Counted from the first letter of the stretch, positions 1 to 8,267 are shown. The stretch is 43,391 nt of DNA from Coriobacteriia bacterium (GCA_030603745.1 JAUVXE010000007.1:1-43391), one strand, 5' to 3'. Notes: generated by a model not told the origin, from the sequence alone. A program made the numbers and translations.

Positions 1-385
1 GCACGCCGACCTGACGGGCGAGCAGGATGTGCTCGCGGGTCTGCGGCATGGGGCCGTCGGCGGCCGACACCACGAGGATCGCGCCGTCCATCTGGGCGGC
101 ACCCGTGATCATGTTCTTGACGTAGTCAGCGTGACCGGGGCAGTCGACGTGCGCGTAGTGACGGTTCTCGGTCTCGTACTCGACGTGGGCGATCGCGATG
201 GTGATGCCGCGCTCGCGCTCCTCGGGAGCCTTGTCGATGTCCTCGAACGCCGTGAAGTCGGCGAAGCCCTTCTCGGACAGCGTGCGGGTGATCGCCGCGG
301 TCAGCGTGGTCTTACCATGGTCGACGTGACCGATGGTACCGATGTTGACGTGCGGCTTGGTGCGCTCGAACTTCTTCTTGGCCAT
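1..385 (-). CDS. tuf: Elongation factor Tu, N-terminal part (runs off the left edge)
   Basis: EF-Tu is the GTPase that delivers aminoacyl-tRNA to the ribosome. The translated minus strand begins [20 protein letters not shown] and contains the P-loop GHVDHGKT, the switch region with ERERGITI, and the G3 motif DCPGHADY. About 128 residues are present; the rest lies beyond position 1. The ATG at 383-385 is preceded by AAGGAGG at a good distance. It is the last gene of a tRNA-Tyr/Thr/Met/tuf unit read from the promoter near 931-960, like the tRNA-tufB operon of Escherichia coli. No separate strong promoter was seen in the 135 bases between tRNA-Met and tuf. Confidence 0.97.
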   Translation of the reverse strand, partial: MAKKKFERTKPHVNIGTIGHVDHGKTTLTAAITRTLSEKGFADFTAFEDIDKAPEERERGITIAIAHVEYETENRHYAHVDCPGHADYVKNMITGAAQMDGAILVVSAADGPMPQTREHILLARQVGV

Positions 386-520
386 TGCTCCTCCTTACGA
401 GACCTCTCCGACGGGCCCGGCCGCCTGACCGGTCAAGAACCGTCCTTAAGATACTCTGTCTCTCGTCCTGCTGACATCTACCGTGAACGCGCGGGCCACA
501 CGAGCCCTGCGTGTGTGACC

Positions 521-596
521 TGGTAGCGGTGACTGGATTCGAACCAGTGACTCCACGGGTATGAACCGTGTGCTCTAACCGCTGAGCTACACCGCC
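521..596 (-). tRNA. tRNA-Met (CAT)
   Basis: The minus strand folds as a cloverleaf starting GGCGGTGTAGCTCAG and ending with an encoded CCA. The anticodon stem CACGG/CCGTG encloses the loop TTCATAC, giving anticodon CAT. The T-arm contains GGTTCGAATCC. The first acceptor pair is G-U. A CAT anticodon could also belong to a tRNA-Ile whose wobble base is modified by TilS; elongator tRNA-Met is the simpler reading. Confidence 0.93.
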
Positions 597-651
597 GTAT
601 CGACCCGCCGCGGACCGTTCAGGCCGGCCGGACGTTCGGGTCGAGTGTCGC

Positions 652-728
<77 letters not shown>

Positions 729-773
729 ATGGGACAGCGGGAGGAACGGTGCTCCTCCACGCTGATGGATCGC

Positions 774-858
774 TGGTGGGGGCGCCAGGATTCGAACCTG
801 GGTAGGCATAGCCAACGGGTTTACAGCCCGTCCCCTTTAGCCACTCGGGCACACCCCC
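774..858 (-). tRNA. tRNA-Tyr (GTA), long variable arm
   Basis: The minus strand starts GGGGGTGTGCCCGAG and ends CGCCCCC-A-CCA. The anticodon stem ACGGG/CCCGT encloses CTGTAAA, anticodon GTA. At 85 nt with an extended variable arm it is a class II tRNA, as bacterial tRNA-Tyr is. It is the first gene of the tRNA-tuf unit. Confidence 0.95.
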
Positions 859-930
859 ACAAAAAAATAGACTCGCTGTGAGCTTTTCAAGTTGCGTGCG
901 TCCCGGCCGGTCCGGCCGAAAGGCATACGG

Positions 931-960
931 ATAGTACTCCATCGATTCTACGAGTGTCAA
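931..960 (-). promoter_or_regulatory. Promoter of the tRNA-Tyr/Thr/Met/tuf unit
   Basis: On the minus strand a consensus -35 TTGACA (955-960) is followed after 18 bases by the -10 TACTAT (931-936). Transcription would start about 70 bases before tRNA-Tyr. This is one of the best sigma-70-type promoters in the window, as expected for tRNA and EF-Tu genes. Confidence 0.75.
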
Positions 961-1020
961 CGACGACCACGCCTCCGGGCGTGCCTATCCCGGCGCCGGT
1001 GGAGCCAGCTCTCGTGCCAC

Positions 1021-1434
1021 TCACCTCCCCACCCGCTCGTCGGTCACCCGCAGTCGCCGCGAGAGCACCTCGAGCAGCTTGATGGCGATCGAGGGATGCC
1101 GTTCGAGCAGGGCCTTGAAGTCCCAGCTCGAGAGCATGAGGCACACCGTGTCGTCGAGCGCGCGGATCGTCGCCGAGCGCGGGGCGTTGTCCAGGAGCGA
1201 CATCTCGCCGAAGAAATCCCCGGCCCCGAGGGCGCCGAGCGAGGCACCGTCCCGCACGATCTCGACCCTCCCGGAGATGATGAGGTAGAAGGCCGTGCCC
1301 GGCGTGCCCTGGGTCACGATGATCTGACCCTGCCGGTACTCACCGCGCTGCGAGAGCGCCTCGATGGCCTCGATCTCCTCGGCGGCGCAGTTCGCGAAGA
1401 GCGGGACCCGGGCGAGGAAGTCCGTGTGGGACAT
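1021..1434 (-). CDS. Stand-alone cyclic nucleotide-binding domain protein
   Basis: A 137-residue protein made almost entirely of one CRP/FNR-type cNMP-binding fold. The phosphate-binding cassette is visible at about residues 75-90 (FGEMSLLDNAPRSATI), with the Glu and Arg that normally contact the cyclic nucleotide. No helix-turn-helix follows; the chain ends about 45 residues after the cassette, so this is a binding or adaptor module and not a transcription factor. The ATG at 1432-1434 gives the usual N-terminus; a longer frame upstream is unlike the family. It is divergent from a nucleotidyl cyclase, so the pair may form a local signalling module (inference). The ligand cannot be read from the sequence. 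Confidence 0.85.
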   Translation of the reverse strand: MSHTDFLARVPLFANCAAEEIEAIEALSQRGEYRQGQIIVTQGTPGTAFYLIISGRVEIVRDGASLGALGAGDFFGEMSLLDNAPRSATIRALDDTVCLMLSSWDFKALLERHPSIAIKLLEVLSRRLRVTDERVGR

Positions 1435-1553
1435 CGGGGGTACCCCTTCTAGGTGTCGTCGGATTCGACCCTGTACTGCAGACGTTCCCCCGGATATCGG
1501 GCACAATAACACCCGACATCCCGCGACCCCGACCAGCGAAGAGGTGAGCGTGC

Positions 1554-3092
1554 GTGCGCGGAGCGCCGAGACGGAGGAACGAGCCGGTCCTGCGCTGGCT
1601 CAGGGCGGCGCTCTTCGCCGCGGTCGTCTGGATCGGGCTGGCCCTTCTCGGGTCCACCCCTGCCGCGGCCACCCCCCTGTTCGCGGGCGCCGTGGGCATC
1701 CTCTCGCTGCTGTCCCCGGGGAGCGCCGTGCTCGCCGCGATCGCCGCGCTCTCCCTCCCCGTCCTCGCGGGCGACCTGGTGACCGGTATCGTCTTCCTCG
1801 TCGTCGGCTTCGCGGCGATCCAGTATCTCTCGCAGGGACGCGCCCGCGTCTTCCTGCTCGTCGCCGTCGCCGTCCTCCTCTCCTGGGCAGGACCGCTCTG
1901 GGCCGCCGCGGCGCTCGCGGGCCTGATCCTCGGCGCGTCGGAGGGAGCGATCGCCGCGATGGTCGCGTGCATCGCGGTCCAGGTGGCGGCGATCGTCGCA
2001 GGGGAGCCGGGTATCGGGCTCGTCTCGAGCGGTGCCACCGACGGGACCGCCGTGCTCGTCCCGCTCGAGCCCGGCACCACGGTCCTCGGCTTCGGCTGGC
2101 TCGGCGCGGCGGTCGCCGATCTGAGTCCCTCGCGGCTGATCGAGGCGTTCGGCGCCATCGACGCGGCGCCGCTCCTCCTCCTGCAGCCGCTCGCATGGGC
2201 CGCCGGAGCCGCCACCGCCGGCCTGCTCCGACGTGACGCGGGCGAACGGCCGCGCGCGCCCTTCGGCCTGCTGGCTGCGGCGGCGGGGGTCCTCGTCGCG
2301 ATGCTCGCACACCTCGCCGTGCTCGGCGCGTTCGACCGGGCTCCGGCGATGGCCGACATCGCTCCGGCGGCACTCGCCTCGCTCGCGGTCGCGCTCGCGG
2401 TAGCCGCGCTCTCCGAGTGGGTGTTCCCCCCGGTGCCGGCGTGCGCGCGCCCTGCGGCGCGCCCCTCGATCAGCGCCGAGGACGCCGACGTCGACGAGCT
2501 GCTCAGTCTCATCTCGAAAGCCGAGGAGGAGCTCGCGAGCAAGCACACGGTCGAGTCGACCGTGATGATCACCGACATGAAGTCGTTCTCCGAGATGACC
2601 GAGGAGGACGGCAGCGTCAACTCGGCCAAGGCGATCCAGCGCCACCGCGACCTCTTGATGCCCCTGATCGCCGAGGCGGGCGGGAGCGGGAAGTCGACCG
2701 GCGGGGACGGCCTGGTCGCCGCATTCCCGGACCACGCCTCGGCGGTCGGAGCCGCAGTCGCGCTCCAGCGGCGGCTCCGTGAGCACAACGACTCGCACCC
2801 GCTCGAGCGCGACATCGTGATCAGGGTCGGCATCGCGTCGGGCGAGGTCGTCCTCGACCGCAACGGGAGACCGTTCATCGGGACCGCGCTCAACCTCGCG
2901 GCGCGCATCATGAGTCTCGGCGACGGCGGACAGATCCTCGTGTCTCACCCGGTCGGAGAGGCGGCCCGGGCCGCCGGGGCGCGCACGGCCGCACACGGCA
3001 CGTTCGAGCTCAAGAACATCACCGAGCCGGTGAGCGTGGACGAGGTCCTGTGGTACGACGGGCAGGAGCCGCTCGCTCCCGCGTGCGGGTAG
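1554..3092 (+). CDS. Membrane-anchored class III adenylate/guanylate cyclase
   Basis: A 512-residue protein. Residues about 15-290 form several hydrophobic segments, predicted transmembrane helices of no recognised sensor family. A short linker follows, then a class III cyclase catalytic domain at about 335-500. Visible catalytic positions are metal-binding Asp341 (VMITDMKSFSEM) and Asp385 (GGDGL), Lys380, and Asn447 and Arg451 in GTALNLAARI, so it looks active. The ATP/GTP-selective residues are not clear, so the product (cAMP or cGMP) is open. The GTG start at 1554 has AAGAGGTGA upstream. The gene interrupts the sigH-to-tuf interval on the opposite strand and is divergent from the cNMP-binding protein at 1021-1434. 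Confidence 0.87.
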   Translation: MRGAPRRRNEPVLRWLRAALFAAVVWIGLALLGSTPAAATPLFAGAVGILSLLSPGSAVLAAIAALSLPVLAGDLVTGIVFLVVGFAAIQYLSQGRARVFLLVAVAVLLSWAGPLWAAAALAGLILGASEGAIAAMVACIAVQVAAIVAGEPGIGLVSSGATDGTAVLVPLEPGTTVLGFGWLGAAVADLSPSRLIEAFGAIDAAPLLLLQPLAWAAGAATAGLLRRDAGERPRAPFGLLAAAAGVLVAMLAHLAVLGAFDRAPAMADIAPAALASLAVALAVAALSEWVFPPVPACARPAARPSISAEDADVDELLSLISKAEEELASKHTVESTVMITDMKSFSEMTEEDGSVNSAKAIQRHRDLLMPLIAEAGGSGKSTGGDGLVAAFPDHASAVGAAVALQRRLREHNDSHPLERDIVIRVGIASGEVVLDRNGRPFIGTALNLAARIMSLGDGGQILVSHPVGEAARAAGARTAAHGTFELKNITEPVSVDEVLWYDGQEPLAPACG

Positions 3093-3178
3093 CGAGGCGG
3101 CGCGCCGACGCCCGCGGTGCCGACCCCCGGGAAGAGAGCGAGGCCCCCGTCCTTCGGACGAGAGCCTCGGCGATCCCG

Positions 3179-3253
3179 TGGAGCTGGCGGAGGGATTCGA
3201 ACCCACAACCTACTGCTTACAAGGCAGTTGCTCTGCCGTTGAGCTACGCCAGC
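3179..3253 (-). tRNA. tRNA-Thr (TGT)
   Basis: The minus strand starts GCTGGCGTAGCTCAA and ends CGCCAGC-T-CCA with a fully paired acceptor stem. The anticodon stem ACTGC/GCAGT encloses CTTGTAA, anticodon TGT. It lies just downstream of sigH, where many relatives place a tRNA or rpmG-secE-nusG. Confidence 0.95.
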
Positions 3254-3263
3254 GGCGCGCCCT

Positions 3264-3293
3264 ATTGTAGACGCGCCACCGAGGGCCTGTCAC
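3264..3293 (-). promoter_or_regulatory. Promoter of tRNA-Thr (TGT)
   Basis: On the minus strand GTGACA (3288-3293) and TACAAT (3264-3269) are 18 bases apart, and the -10 ends about 10 bases before the tRNA. This gives the tRNA its own promoter, independent of sigH. Confidence 0.65.
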
Positions 3294-3299
3294 CGTGGC

Positions 3300-3950
3300 T
3301 CAGCACATGCGGCAGCGGTCGATCTGCGTCTCGATCTTGCGCTTCACGCGCTGGAGCGCGTTGTCGACGGACTTGGTGTGACGCCCGAGGGCCTCGGCGA
3401 TCTCCTGGTAGGAGCGCCCGTCCATGTACATCCGCAGCACTTTCGCCTCGAACGAGGAGAGCGACTCGGTGAAACCCTTACGGATGAAGTCCGTCTCCCA
3501 CGCCGCGATGACCACCTGGGCGGGGTCGCACACCTGCTTGGCGGCGAGGATGTCCTCGAGCAGACGCTCGCCGTCCTCCTCGGCGGTCGCCGGACGGTTG
3601 AGGGACACGTAGCCGTTGAGCGGCGTGTGCTTCTGGCGGGTGGCCGTCTTGATCGCGGTGATCATCTGGCGCGTGACGCAGAGGTCCGCGAACGAGCGGA
3701 AGCTCGACTGCCGCGTGGGATCGTAGTCCCTGATCGCCTTGAACAGGCCGATCATGCCCTCCTGGATGACATCGTCTCGGTCACCCCCCACCAGGAAGTA
3801 CGACCGCGCCTTGCATCTGACCAGCGTGCGGTACTTCCTGATGAGCGCGCTGGATGCCTGCTGACATCCCCCTTGCGCCGCTCTGACGAGCTCAAGCTCC
3901 GATCCGCGCGCAGGCCCAGGCGTGCGCGCGACATGCCCTTGTGCGTTCAC
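3300..3950 (-). CDS. sigH: RNA polymerase sigma factor of the SigH (Spo0H) family
   Basis: A 216-residue sigma-70-family protein closely matching SigH of Bacillus. Region 2 contains KYRTLVRCKARSYFLVGGDR, DDVIQEGMIGLFKAIRDYD and the -10 recognition helix ITAIKTATRQKHTPLN. Region 4 contains DGRSYQEIAEALGRHTKSVD. In Bacillus SigH drives transition-state and early sporulation genes; in non-sporulating actinobacteria its role is unclear, so no sporulation function is claimed. The GTG start (3948-3950) has GGGAGG eight bases upstream. It closes the yac gene block, the same neighbourhood as in Bacillus (rlmB-yacP-sigH), but is separated from yacP by 178 bases holding its own candidate promoter. Confidence 0.92.
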   Translation of the reverse strand: MNAQGHVARTPGPARGSELELVRAAQGGCQQASSALIRKYRTLVRCKARSYFLVGGDRDDVIQEGMIGLFKAIRDYDPTRQSSFRSFADLCVTRQMITAIKTATRQKHTPLNGYVSLNRPATAEEDGERLLEDILAAKQVCDPAQVVIAAWETDFIRKGFTESLSSFEAKVLRMYMDGRSYQEIAEALGRHTKSVDNALQRVKRKIETQIDRCRMC

Positions 3951-4038
3951 TCACAATCCCTCCCGTAGCACCCCCGTGGTATCCATGAGGGGAAGGATGG
4001 CGCCGCCGGCAACGGCACCGTGGACGGTCCGCACCTCG

Positions 4039-4067
4039 ACCATCCCAGTACGGTAACGGGGTGTCAA
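4039..4067 (-). promoter_or_regulatory. Candidate promoter of sigH
   Basis: On the minus strand a consensus -35 TTGACA (4062-4067) is followed after 17 bases by a weak -10, GATGGT (4039-4044). It lies in the gap between yacP and sigH. A 7-bp inverted repeat abuts the -35 on its upstream side. Confidence 0.5.
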
Positions 4068-4068
4068 C

Positions 4069-4093
4069 GGATTCTCACGATACTGAAGAATCC
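4069..4093 (-). repeat. Inverted repeat abutting the sigH -35 element
   Basis: The arms GGATTCT (4069-4075) and AGAATCC (4087-4093) are perfect complements separated by 11 bases. The repeat lies one base upstream of the putative -35, where an activator or repressor could bind. It could also form an RNA hairpin behind yacP, but no T-run follows. Confidence 0.5.
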
Positions 4094-4128
4094 TGACCGG
4101 ACGAGCGGTCGGCCCGACGCAGGAGCGG

Positions 4129-4659
4129 TCAGTCTCCCGGCGAGGCGCCGCCGCGCGCCCACTCGGCGAGCCGCTCGGAGATCCCGGGGTCGACCCGTTC
4201 GGCAAGCGTGGTCCGCCGCCGGCCCACGGGGTTGGCCTCGGCGCGCTCGGCGTGCTCGACCGCGAGGTCACGGGCGAAGCCTGCCGCCGAGAGGCGCACG
4301 ACCCGCGCCCCGAGGACGGCCCACTGGGTCTGCGCGTCCGAGGTGACCACGGTGACGCTGTCGCCGTCGGCGCGATGACGCGCGGCGCGCTGCTCGATCA
4401 CCGAGTCGGCGGTCACGCCGAACGGCGAGAACACGACGGTCACCCCGGCGACCTCATGCTCGGCGCCGTCGGAAGCGGGGTTGCCGCCCCCGTCGAAGAC
4501 CACGGTGGCCGAGGTCCCGGGGTCGAGCGCGGAGGCGACGTCGGTGACGAGCCGGGAGCGCGCGATGTCGAGGTCCTCGTCGGCGAGCGCGGCGTACGGG
4601 CCCGATGCCGCCCGCAGCACGTTGTAGCCGTCGACGATGAGGACGGTCCTGCCGCTCAT
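4129..4659 (-). CDS. yacP: YacP-like NYN-domain ribonuclease
   Basis: A 176-residue NYN/PIN-like nuclease of the YacP family, whose Bacillus member (Rae1) cleaves mRNA on ribosomes. The N-terminal strand and active-site Asp appear as VLIVDGYNVLRAA (about residues 5-17); later acidic positions appear in VVFDGGG and VVTSDAQTQ, the usual NYN pattern. The ATG at 4657-4659 overlaps the rlmB stop in an ATGA, indicating translational coupling. Whether this homolog is ribosome-associated like Rae1 is inferred only from family membership. Confidence 0.87.
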   Translation of the reverse strand: MSGRTVLIVDGYNVLRAASGPYAALADEDLDIARSRLVTDVASALDPGTSATVVFDGGGNPASDGAEHEVAGVTVVFSPFGVTADSVIEQRAARHRADGDSVTVVTSDAQTQWAVLGARVVRLSAAGFARDLAVEHAERAEANPVGRRRTTLAERVDPGISERLAEWARGGASPGD

Positions 4660-5393
4660 CGGCGATCCGCCCCTCGCCGGACCCACTCGAACGCGAGCAC
4701 GGTCGCCGCCTGGGCGACGTTGAGCGAGTCGACCCTGCCGGCGACCGGCAGTCCCACCAGGAAGTCACAGGCGCGCTCAGCGAGGCGGGACAGTCCTGCC
4801 CCCTCCGAGCCGAGCACGAGCACGATCCGGCCGTCCAGAGGCGCGTCCCACACGGACTGCGAGGCGGCCCCGGAGGCTCCCGCGATCCAGTAGCCCTCCT
4901 CCTTGCAGCGCTCGAGCGCCCGCACGAGGTTCGGCTCGCGGATGACGGGCAGGTAGCTGACCGCCCCCGCCGAGGTCTTGTGGGCGACCGCTCCCACGGC
5001 CGCCGAGCGGGCCTTGGGGATGATCACGCCGTCCGCGCCCGCAACCTCGGCGCTGCGGACCACCGCGCCGAGGTTGCCCTCGTCCGTGATGTGGTCGAGC
5101 GCGATCAGGAGCGAGCGCTCCCGGCCCTCGGTCGCGCGGAGCACCTCTGCCAGGGGCGTGTACTCGAACGTGGAGACCTCGGCCATCACGCCCTGATGGG
5201 CGCCGCGGACACTGCGCTCGTCGAGGGTTCGGCGGGCGACCGGGCGCACCGGCACGCCCCGTTCGGCGGCGAGCGCGCGGATGCGCGAGATCGGCTCGCC
5301 CTCGAGCCCCTTGGCGATGAGCACCGCCGAGACCGGGACCTCGCCGCGGAGGGCCTCCGTCACGGCGTTGCGGCCCTCGACGAACGAGCTCAC
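4656..5393 (-). CDS. rlmB: 23S rRNA 2'-O-methyltransferase RlmB (TrmH family)
   Basis: A 245-residue SpoU/TrmH-type methyltransferase that methylates G2251 (E. coli numbering) of 23S rRNA with S-adenosylmethionine. The N-terminal substrate-binding domain starts FVEGRNAVTEAL. The trefoil-knot motifs are ALDHITDEGNLGAVVRSAEV, VLVLGSEGAGL and LPVAGRVDSLNVAQAATVLAFE, with the conserved Asn, Arg, Glu and Ser residues. It starts four bases after cysS and overlaps yacP by four, so it is central to a cysE-cysS-rlmB-yacP operon. The gene mrnC, found between cysS and rlmB in Bacillus, is absent. Confidence 0.93.
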   Translation of the reverse strand: MSSFVEGRNAVTEALRGEVPVSAVLIAKGLEGEPISRIRALAAERGVPVRPVARRTLDERSVRGAHQGVMAEVSTFEYTPLAEVLRATEGRERSLLIALDHITDEGNLGAVVRSAEVAGADGVIIPKARSAAVGAVAHKTSAGAVSYLPVIREPNLVRALERCKEEGYWIAGASGAASQSVWDAPLDGRIVLVLGSEGAGLSRLAERACDFLVGLPVAGRVDSLNVAQAATVLAFEWVRRGADRR

Positions 5394-5397
5394 GGAC

Positions 5398-6891
5398 TCA
5401 GCCCCCCTGACCGAAGGTGACGCGCGCGCCGTGGGGCGTGTCCTCGATCACGAAGCCGAGCCCCGCCAGCCCGTCTCGCACCGCGTCGGCGGCGGCCCAG
5501 TTACGGTCGGTCCGGGCAGCCGCGCGGGCGGCGAGCAGCGCCTCCACCGCGGCGGCCGGGTCGTCCCCGGAGTAGTCGGCGAGCTGCGCGGCGAGGTCGA
5601 CCACCTCGCGCGGGTACGCGGTCCGCCGGGCGGCCTGGATCTCGAGGCCGAGCGCGCCGAGGGAGTCGACGAGCACCGACTCCACCTCGCCGAGCGCGGC
5701 GAGCGCCGGCGCGGTGAACGCGGTCTGCGAGCCCATGAAGGTGTTCGCCGCCCGCGCGAGGTCGAAGAGCACCCCGAGCGCGCATGCGGTGTTGAAGTCG
5801 TCGTCCATCTCGGCGATGAACCGCTCGCGGGCGGCGGCCGCGTCCCCGGCGAGCTGCGCCGCGTCGCCTGTCTCGCACTCGTCGACGCAGGGCGTGGTGC
5901 CACGGGCCCACCGGATGTTGCGCACGAGCGTCGCGATGCGGTCGTAGGCGGCCTGCGCCTCGTCGAGACGGTCGAGCGAGAAGTCGAGCGGGCTGCGGTA
6001 GTGGGTCTGCAGCATGAGCATGCGGACCACCGGGGCCTCGTAACGCTCGAGCACGTCGCGCAGGAGCATGAAGTTGCCGAGGGACTTGCTCATCTTCTCG
6101 GCGTTGACCTGCAGCAGGCCTCCGTGCAGCCAGTAGGTCGCGAAGGGCCGGCCCGTCGCCGCCTCGGACTGGGCGATCTCGTTCTCGTGGTGCGGGAAGA
6201 TGAGGTCGGTCGCGCCACCGTGGATGTCGAAGGAGGGCCCGAGTTCCTTCTCCGACATCACCGAGCACTCGAGGTGCCACCCCGGGCGCCCCTCTCCCCA
6301 CGGGCTCGGCCAGTGCGGCTCGCCGGGCTTGGCGGACTTCCAGAGCGCGAAGTCGAGAGGGTCGCGCTTGCGCTCGTCCACGTCGACACGCGCGCCCGAG
6401 CGCATCTCGTCGATGTCGCGGCCGGAGAGCTTGCCGTACCCGGGGAAGGAGCGCACCGAGAAGTAGACGTCACCCTCGACCTCGTACGCGTGTCCTCCCT
6501 CGATGAGCCGCTCGACCATGTCGATCATCTCGGGGATCGTCTCGGTGGCCCGGGGCTGCACGTCGGGACGGCGCACGCCGAGGCGCCGCATCGCGTCGAG
6601 GAACGCCTCGGTGTAGGTCCGGGCGACCTCCTCGGCGGAGGAGCCCTCCTCGGCGGCGCGAGCGATGATCTTGTCGTCGACATCGGTGATGTTCTGGACG
6701 AACGTCACGTCGAAGCCGCGCCATGTCAGGTAGCGCCGCAGCACGTCGAAGGAGAGAAAGGTGCGGGCGTTGCCGATGTGGATGTGGTTGTAGACGGTCG
6801 GCCCGCACACGTAGAAGGAGACCGCCCCCGCCTCGCGGGTGACCAGGTCCTCTTTACGCCTCGTCAGCGTGTTGTACACGCGGATCGTCAT
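5398..6891 (-). CDS. cysS: Cysteinyl-tRNA synthetase
   Basis: A 497-residue class I aminoacyl-tRNA synthetase that charges tRNA-Cys. The N-terminus contains YVCGPTVYNHIHIGNART, with the first zinc-ligand Cys and the HIGH-type motif HIHIGN. Further zinc ligands appear in WHLECSVMS and FPHHENE. The KMSKS loop is EKMSKSLGN. The C-terminal DALR domain follows. Length is normal for the family. The ATG at 6889-6891 was preferred over an in-frame GTG 12 bases upstream because GAGGG lies at proper spacing before it. It sits about 30 bases behind cysE, so cysteine synthesis and cysteinyl-tRNA formation are probably co-transcribed. Confidence 0.96.
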   Translation of the reverse strand: MTIRVYNTLTRRKEDLVTREAGAVSFYVCGPTVYNHIHIGNARTFLSFDVLRRYLTWRGFDVTFVQNITDVDDKIIARAAEEGSSAEEVARTYTEAFLDAMRRLGVRRPDVQPRATETIPEMIDMVERLIEGGHAYEVEGDVYFSVRSFPGYGKLSGRDIDEMRSGARVDVDERKRDPLDFALWKSAKPGEPHWPSPWGEGRPGWHLECSVMSEKELGPSFDIHGGATDLIFPHHENEIAQSEAATGRPFATYWLHGGLLQVNAEKMSKSLGNFMLLRDVLERYEAPVVRMLMLQTHYRSPLDFSLDRLDEAQAAYDRIATLVRNIRWARGTTPCVDECETGDAAQLAGDAAAARERFIAEMDDDFNTACALGVLFDLARAANTFMGSQTAFTAPALAALGEVESVLVDSLGALGLEIQAARRTAYPREVVDLAAQLADYSGDDPAAAVEALLAARAAARTDRNWAAADAVRDGLAGLGFVIEDTPHGARVTFGQGG

Positions 6892-6922
6892 CTCGTCCCT
6901 CACTCACCGTCGGTCGCGGATG

Positions 6923-7690
6923 CTAGAACGTGCAGGTCTCGCCCTCGGTCGCCGGCGGCGTGGCGTCGCCCCCACCGGCCGCGGCGCCGACCTCTCCTGC
7001 CGATGATACCGCGCCGCGGACCGGGAATGCGGGCTCGCCTCGCTCCGCCCCCTCGGCCTCGTCGCGCGCGAGGCGCGCCTCGAGCCGGTCGATACGCCGC
7101 TGCACGCACCGGAACATCTCGACGACCGGGTCGGGCAGGTCCTCGTGGTGCAGGTCGATGGCGTCGATCCGCTCTCCCTCGCGCACCACGACCCGGCCCG
7201 GGATACCCACGACCGTGCAGTTGGGCGGGACGTCGTTGACGACGACCGCGCCGCCACCCACGCGGCTGCCCGCGCCGATGGTGATGTCCCCGAGTACCGC
7301 CGCGCCCACGCCCACGACCACGCAGTCCTCGAGCGTGGGGTGGCGCTTGCCGCGTGCCTTGCCGGTCCCGCCGAGGGTGACGCCCTGATAGATGGTCACG
7401 TCATCGCCGATGACGCTCGTCTCGCCGATGACCACTCCCATGCCGTGATCGATGAAGAAGCGGCGTCCGATCCGGGCGCCCGGGTGGATCTCGACACCGG
7501 TGAGGAAGCGGGCCTGCTGCGAGAGCCACCGCGCGAGCCCGAGCCGGCCGTGCCGCCACAGCCAGCTGGTCACGCGGTGCCACCACACCGCGTGAAGGCC
7601 CGGGTAGTTGAGCAGCACGCTCCACGTCGACACGGCGGCGGGGTCGCGCTCTTTGACCGCCCGGATATCCTCTCTGAGCCGCTGGGGCAT
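6923..7690 (-). CDS. cysE: Serine O-acetyltransferase
   Basis: A 255-residue protein that makes O-acetylserine from serine and acetyl-CoA, the first step of cysteine synthesis. The left-handed beta-helix appears as hexapeptide repeats from about residue 66 ([20 protein letters not shown]). Catalytic residues are visible in [12 protein letters not shown] and [16 protein letters not shown]. The last ~60 residues are a polar, low-complexity tail ending GETCTF. It could vary in function, because the far C-terminus of CysE normally binds cysteine synthase and carries feedback control. The ATG at 7688-7690 has GGGAGGA upstream. A TTGACA promoter precedes it, and it leads the cysE-cysS-rlmB-yacP operon. 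Confidence 0.93.
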   Translation of the reverse strand: MPQRLREDIRAVKERDPAAVSTWSVLLNYPGLHAVWWHRVTSWLWRHGRLGLARWLSQQARFLTGVEIHPGARIGRRFFIDHGMGVVIGETSVIGDDVTIYQGVTLGGTGKARGKRHPTLEDCVVVGVGAAVLGDITIGAGSRVGGGAVVVNDVPPNCTVVGIPGRVVVREGERIDAIDLHHEDLPDPVVEMFRCVQRRIDRLEARLARDEAEGAERGEPAFPVRGAVSSAGEVGAAAGGGDATPPATEGETCTF

Positions 7691-7760
7691 GCTTCCTCCC
7701 GGCGCCGCGCGCCTGCCGACCCGACCGTGCCGATTCCCTACCGGAACACTATGGATTCAG

Positions 7761-7789
7761 ACTATCGCCCCGGGGCGGGCCGCTGTCAA
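7761..7789 (-). promoter_or_regulatory. Promoter of the cysE-cysS-rlmB-yacP operon
   Basis: On the minus strand TTGACA (7784-7789) and GATAGT (7761-7766) are 17 bases apart. The -35 begins just past the ispF stop, giving a leader of about 60-70 bases before cysE. No T-box or other cysteine-responsive leader structure was recognised. Confidence 0.55.
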
Positions 7790-7793
7790 ACCC

Positions 7794-8267
7794 TCATACC
7801 TCGTCGAGCAGGACCACGGCCCAGGCGGCGGCTCCCTCACCGCGGCCGGTGAAGCCGAGGCCCTCGGTGGTGGTCGCCTTGACGCCCACGCGCTCGCGGT
7901 CGACGCCGAGCGCGGCCGCCAACCGGTCGCGCATCGCCTCACGATAGGGAGCGACGCGCGGACGCTCGAGAGCGAGCACGGTGTCGGCGTCCTCGAGCTC
8001 GAATCCGGCACTGCGGACGAGGGTGACGACGCGCTCGAGGAGCGCGATGCTGTCGGCCCCCGCGAAGGCCGGGTCGGTGTCGGGGAAGTGGTGGCCGATG
8101 TCGCCGAGGCGCGCCGCGGAGAGCAGCGCGTCCATGAGCGCGTGCGTGAGGACGTCGGCATCGGAGTGTCCCGCGAGGCCCGTCTCGGCGGGGAGCTCGA
8201 CGCCGCCGAGGACGAGCGGCCTGCCCTCGGCGAACGCGTGCACGTCGAAGCCCATCCCGACCCTCAT
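7794..8267 (-). CDS. ispF: 2-C-methyl-D-erythritol 2,4-cyclodiphosphate synthase
   Basis: A 157-residue enzyme of the non-mevalonate (MEP) isoprenoid pathway that cyclises CDP-ME 2-phosphate and releases CMP. Zinc-binding and substrate motifs are clear: GMGFDVHAF with Asp and His at the N-terminus, GHSDADVLTHALMDALL, GDIGHHFPDTDP, and the C-terminal KATTTEGLGFTGRGEG. Length is normal. The ATG (8265-8267) overlaps the ispD stop in an ATGA, so the two MEP enzymes are translationally coupled. As in Bacillus, ispD-ispF follow yacL; gltX, which comes next in Bacillus, is absent. Confidence 0.96.
   Translation of the reverse strand: MRVGMGFDVHAFAEGRPLVLGGVELPAETGLAGHSDADVLTHALMDALLSAARLGDIGHHFPDTDPAFAGADSIALLERVVTLVRSAGFELEDADTVLALERPRVAPYREAMRDRLAAALGVDRERVGVKATTTEGLGFTGRGEGAAAWAVVLLDEV

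Noticed and set aside
431-443. Palindrome TGACCGGTCA upstream of tuf as an operator
   Set aside because: It is short, GC-rich and not joined to a promoter; such 10-base palindromes arise by chance in this composition.
3139-3169. Hairpin CGAGGC/GCCTCG with an inner stem between the cyclase gene and tRNA-Thr, as a terminator
   Set aside because: The stem is good and may end both converging transcripts, but no T-run follows on either strand, so a rho-independent terminator could not be supported.
7691-7760. T-box or riboswitch ahead of the cysE-cysS operon
   Set aside because: The leader is only about 70 bases, with no T-box sequence, specifier loop or terminator pair. The leaders of lysS and mtnP were also inspected, and no SAM or lysine riboswitch was seen.
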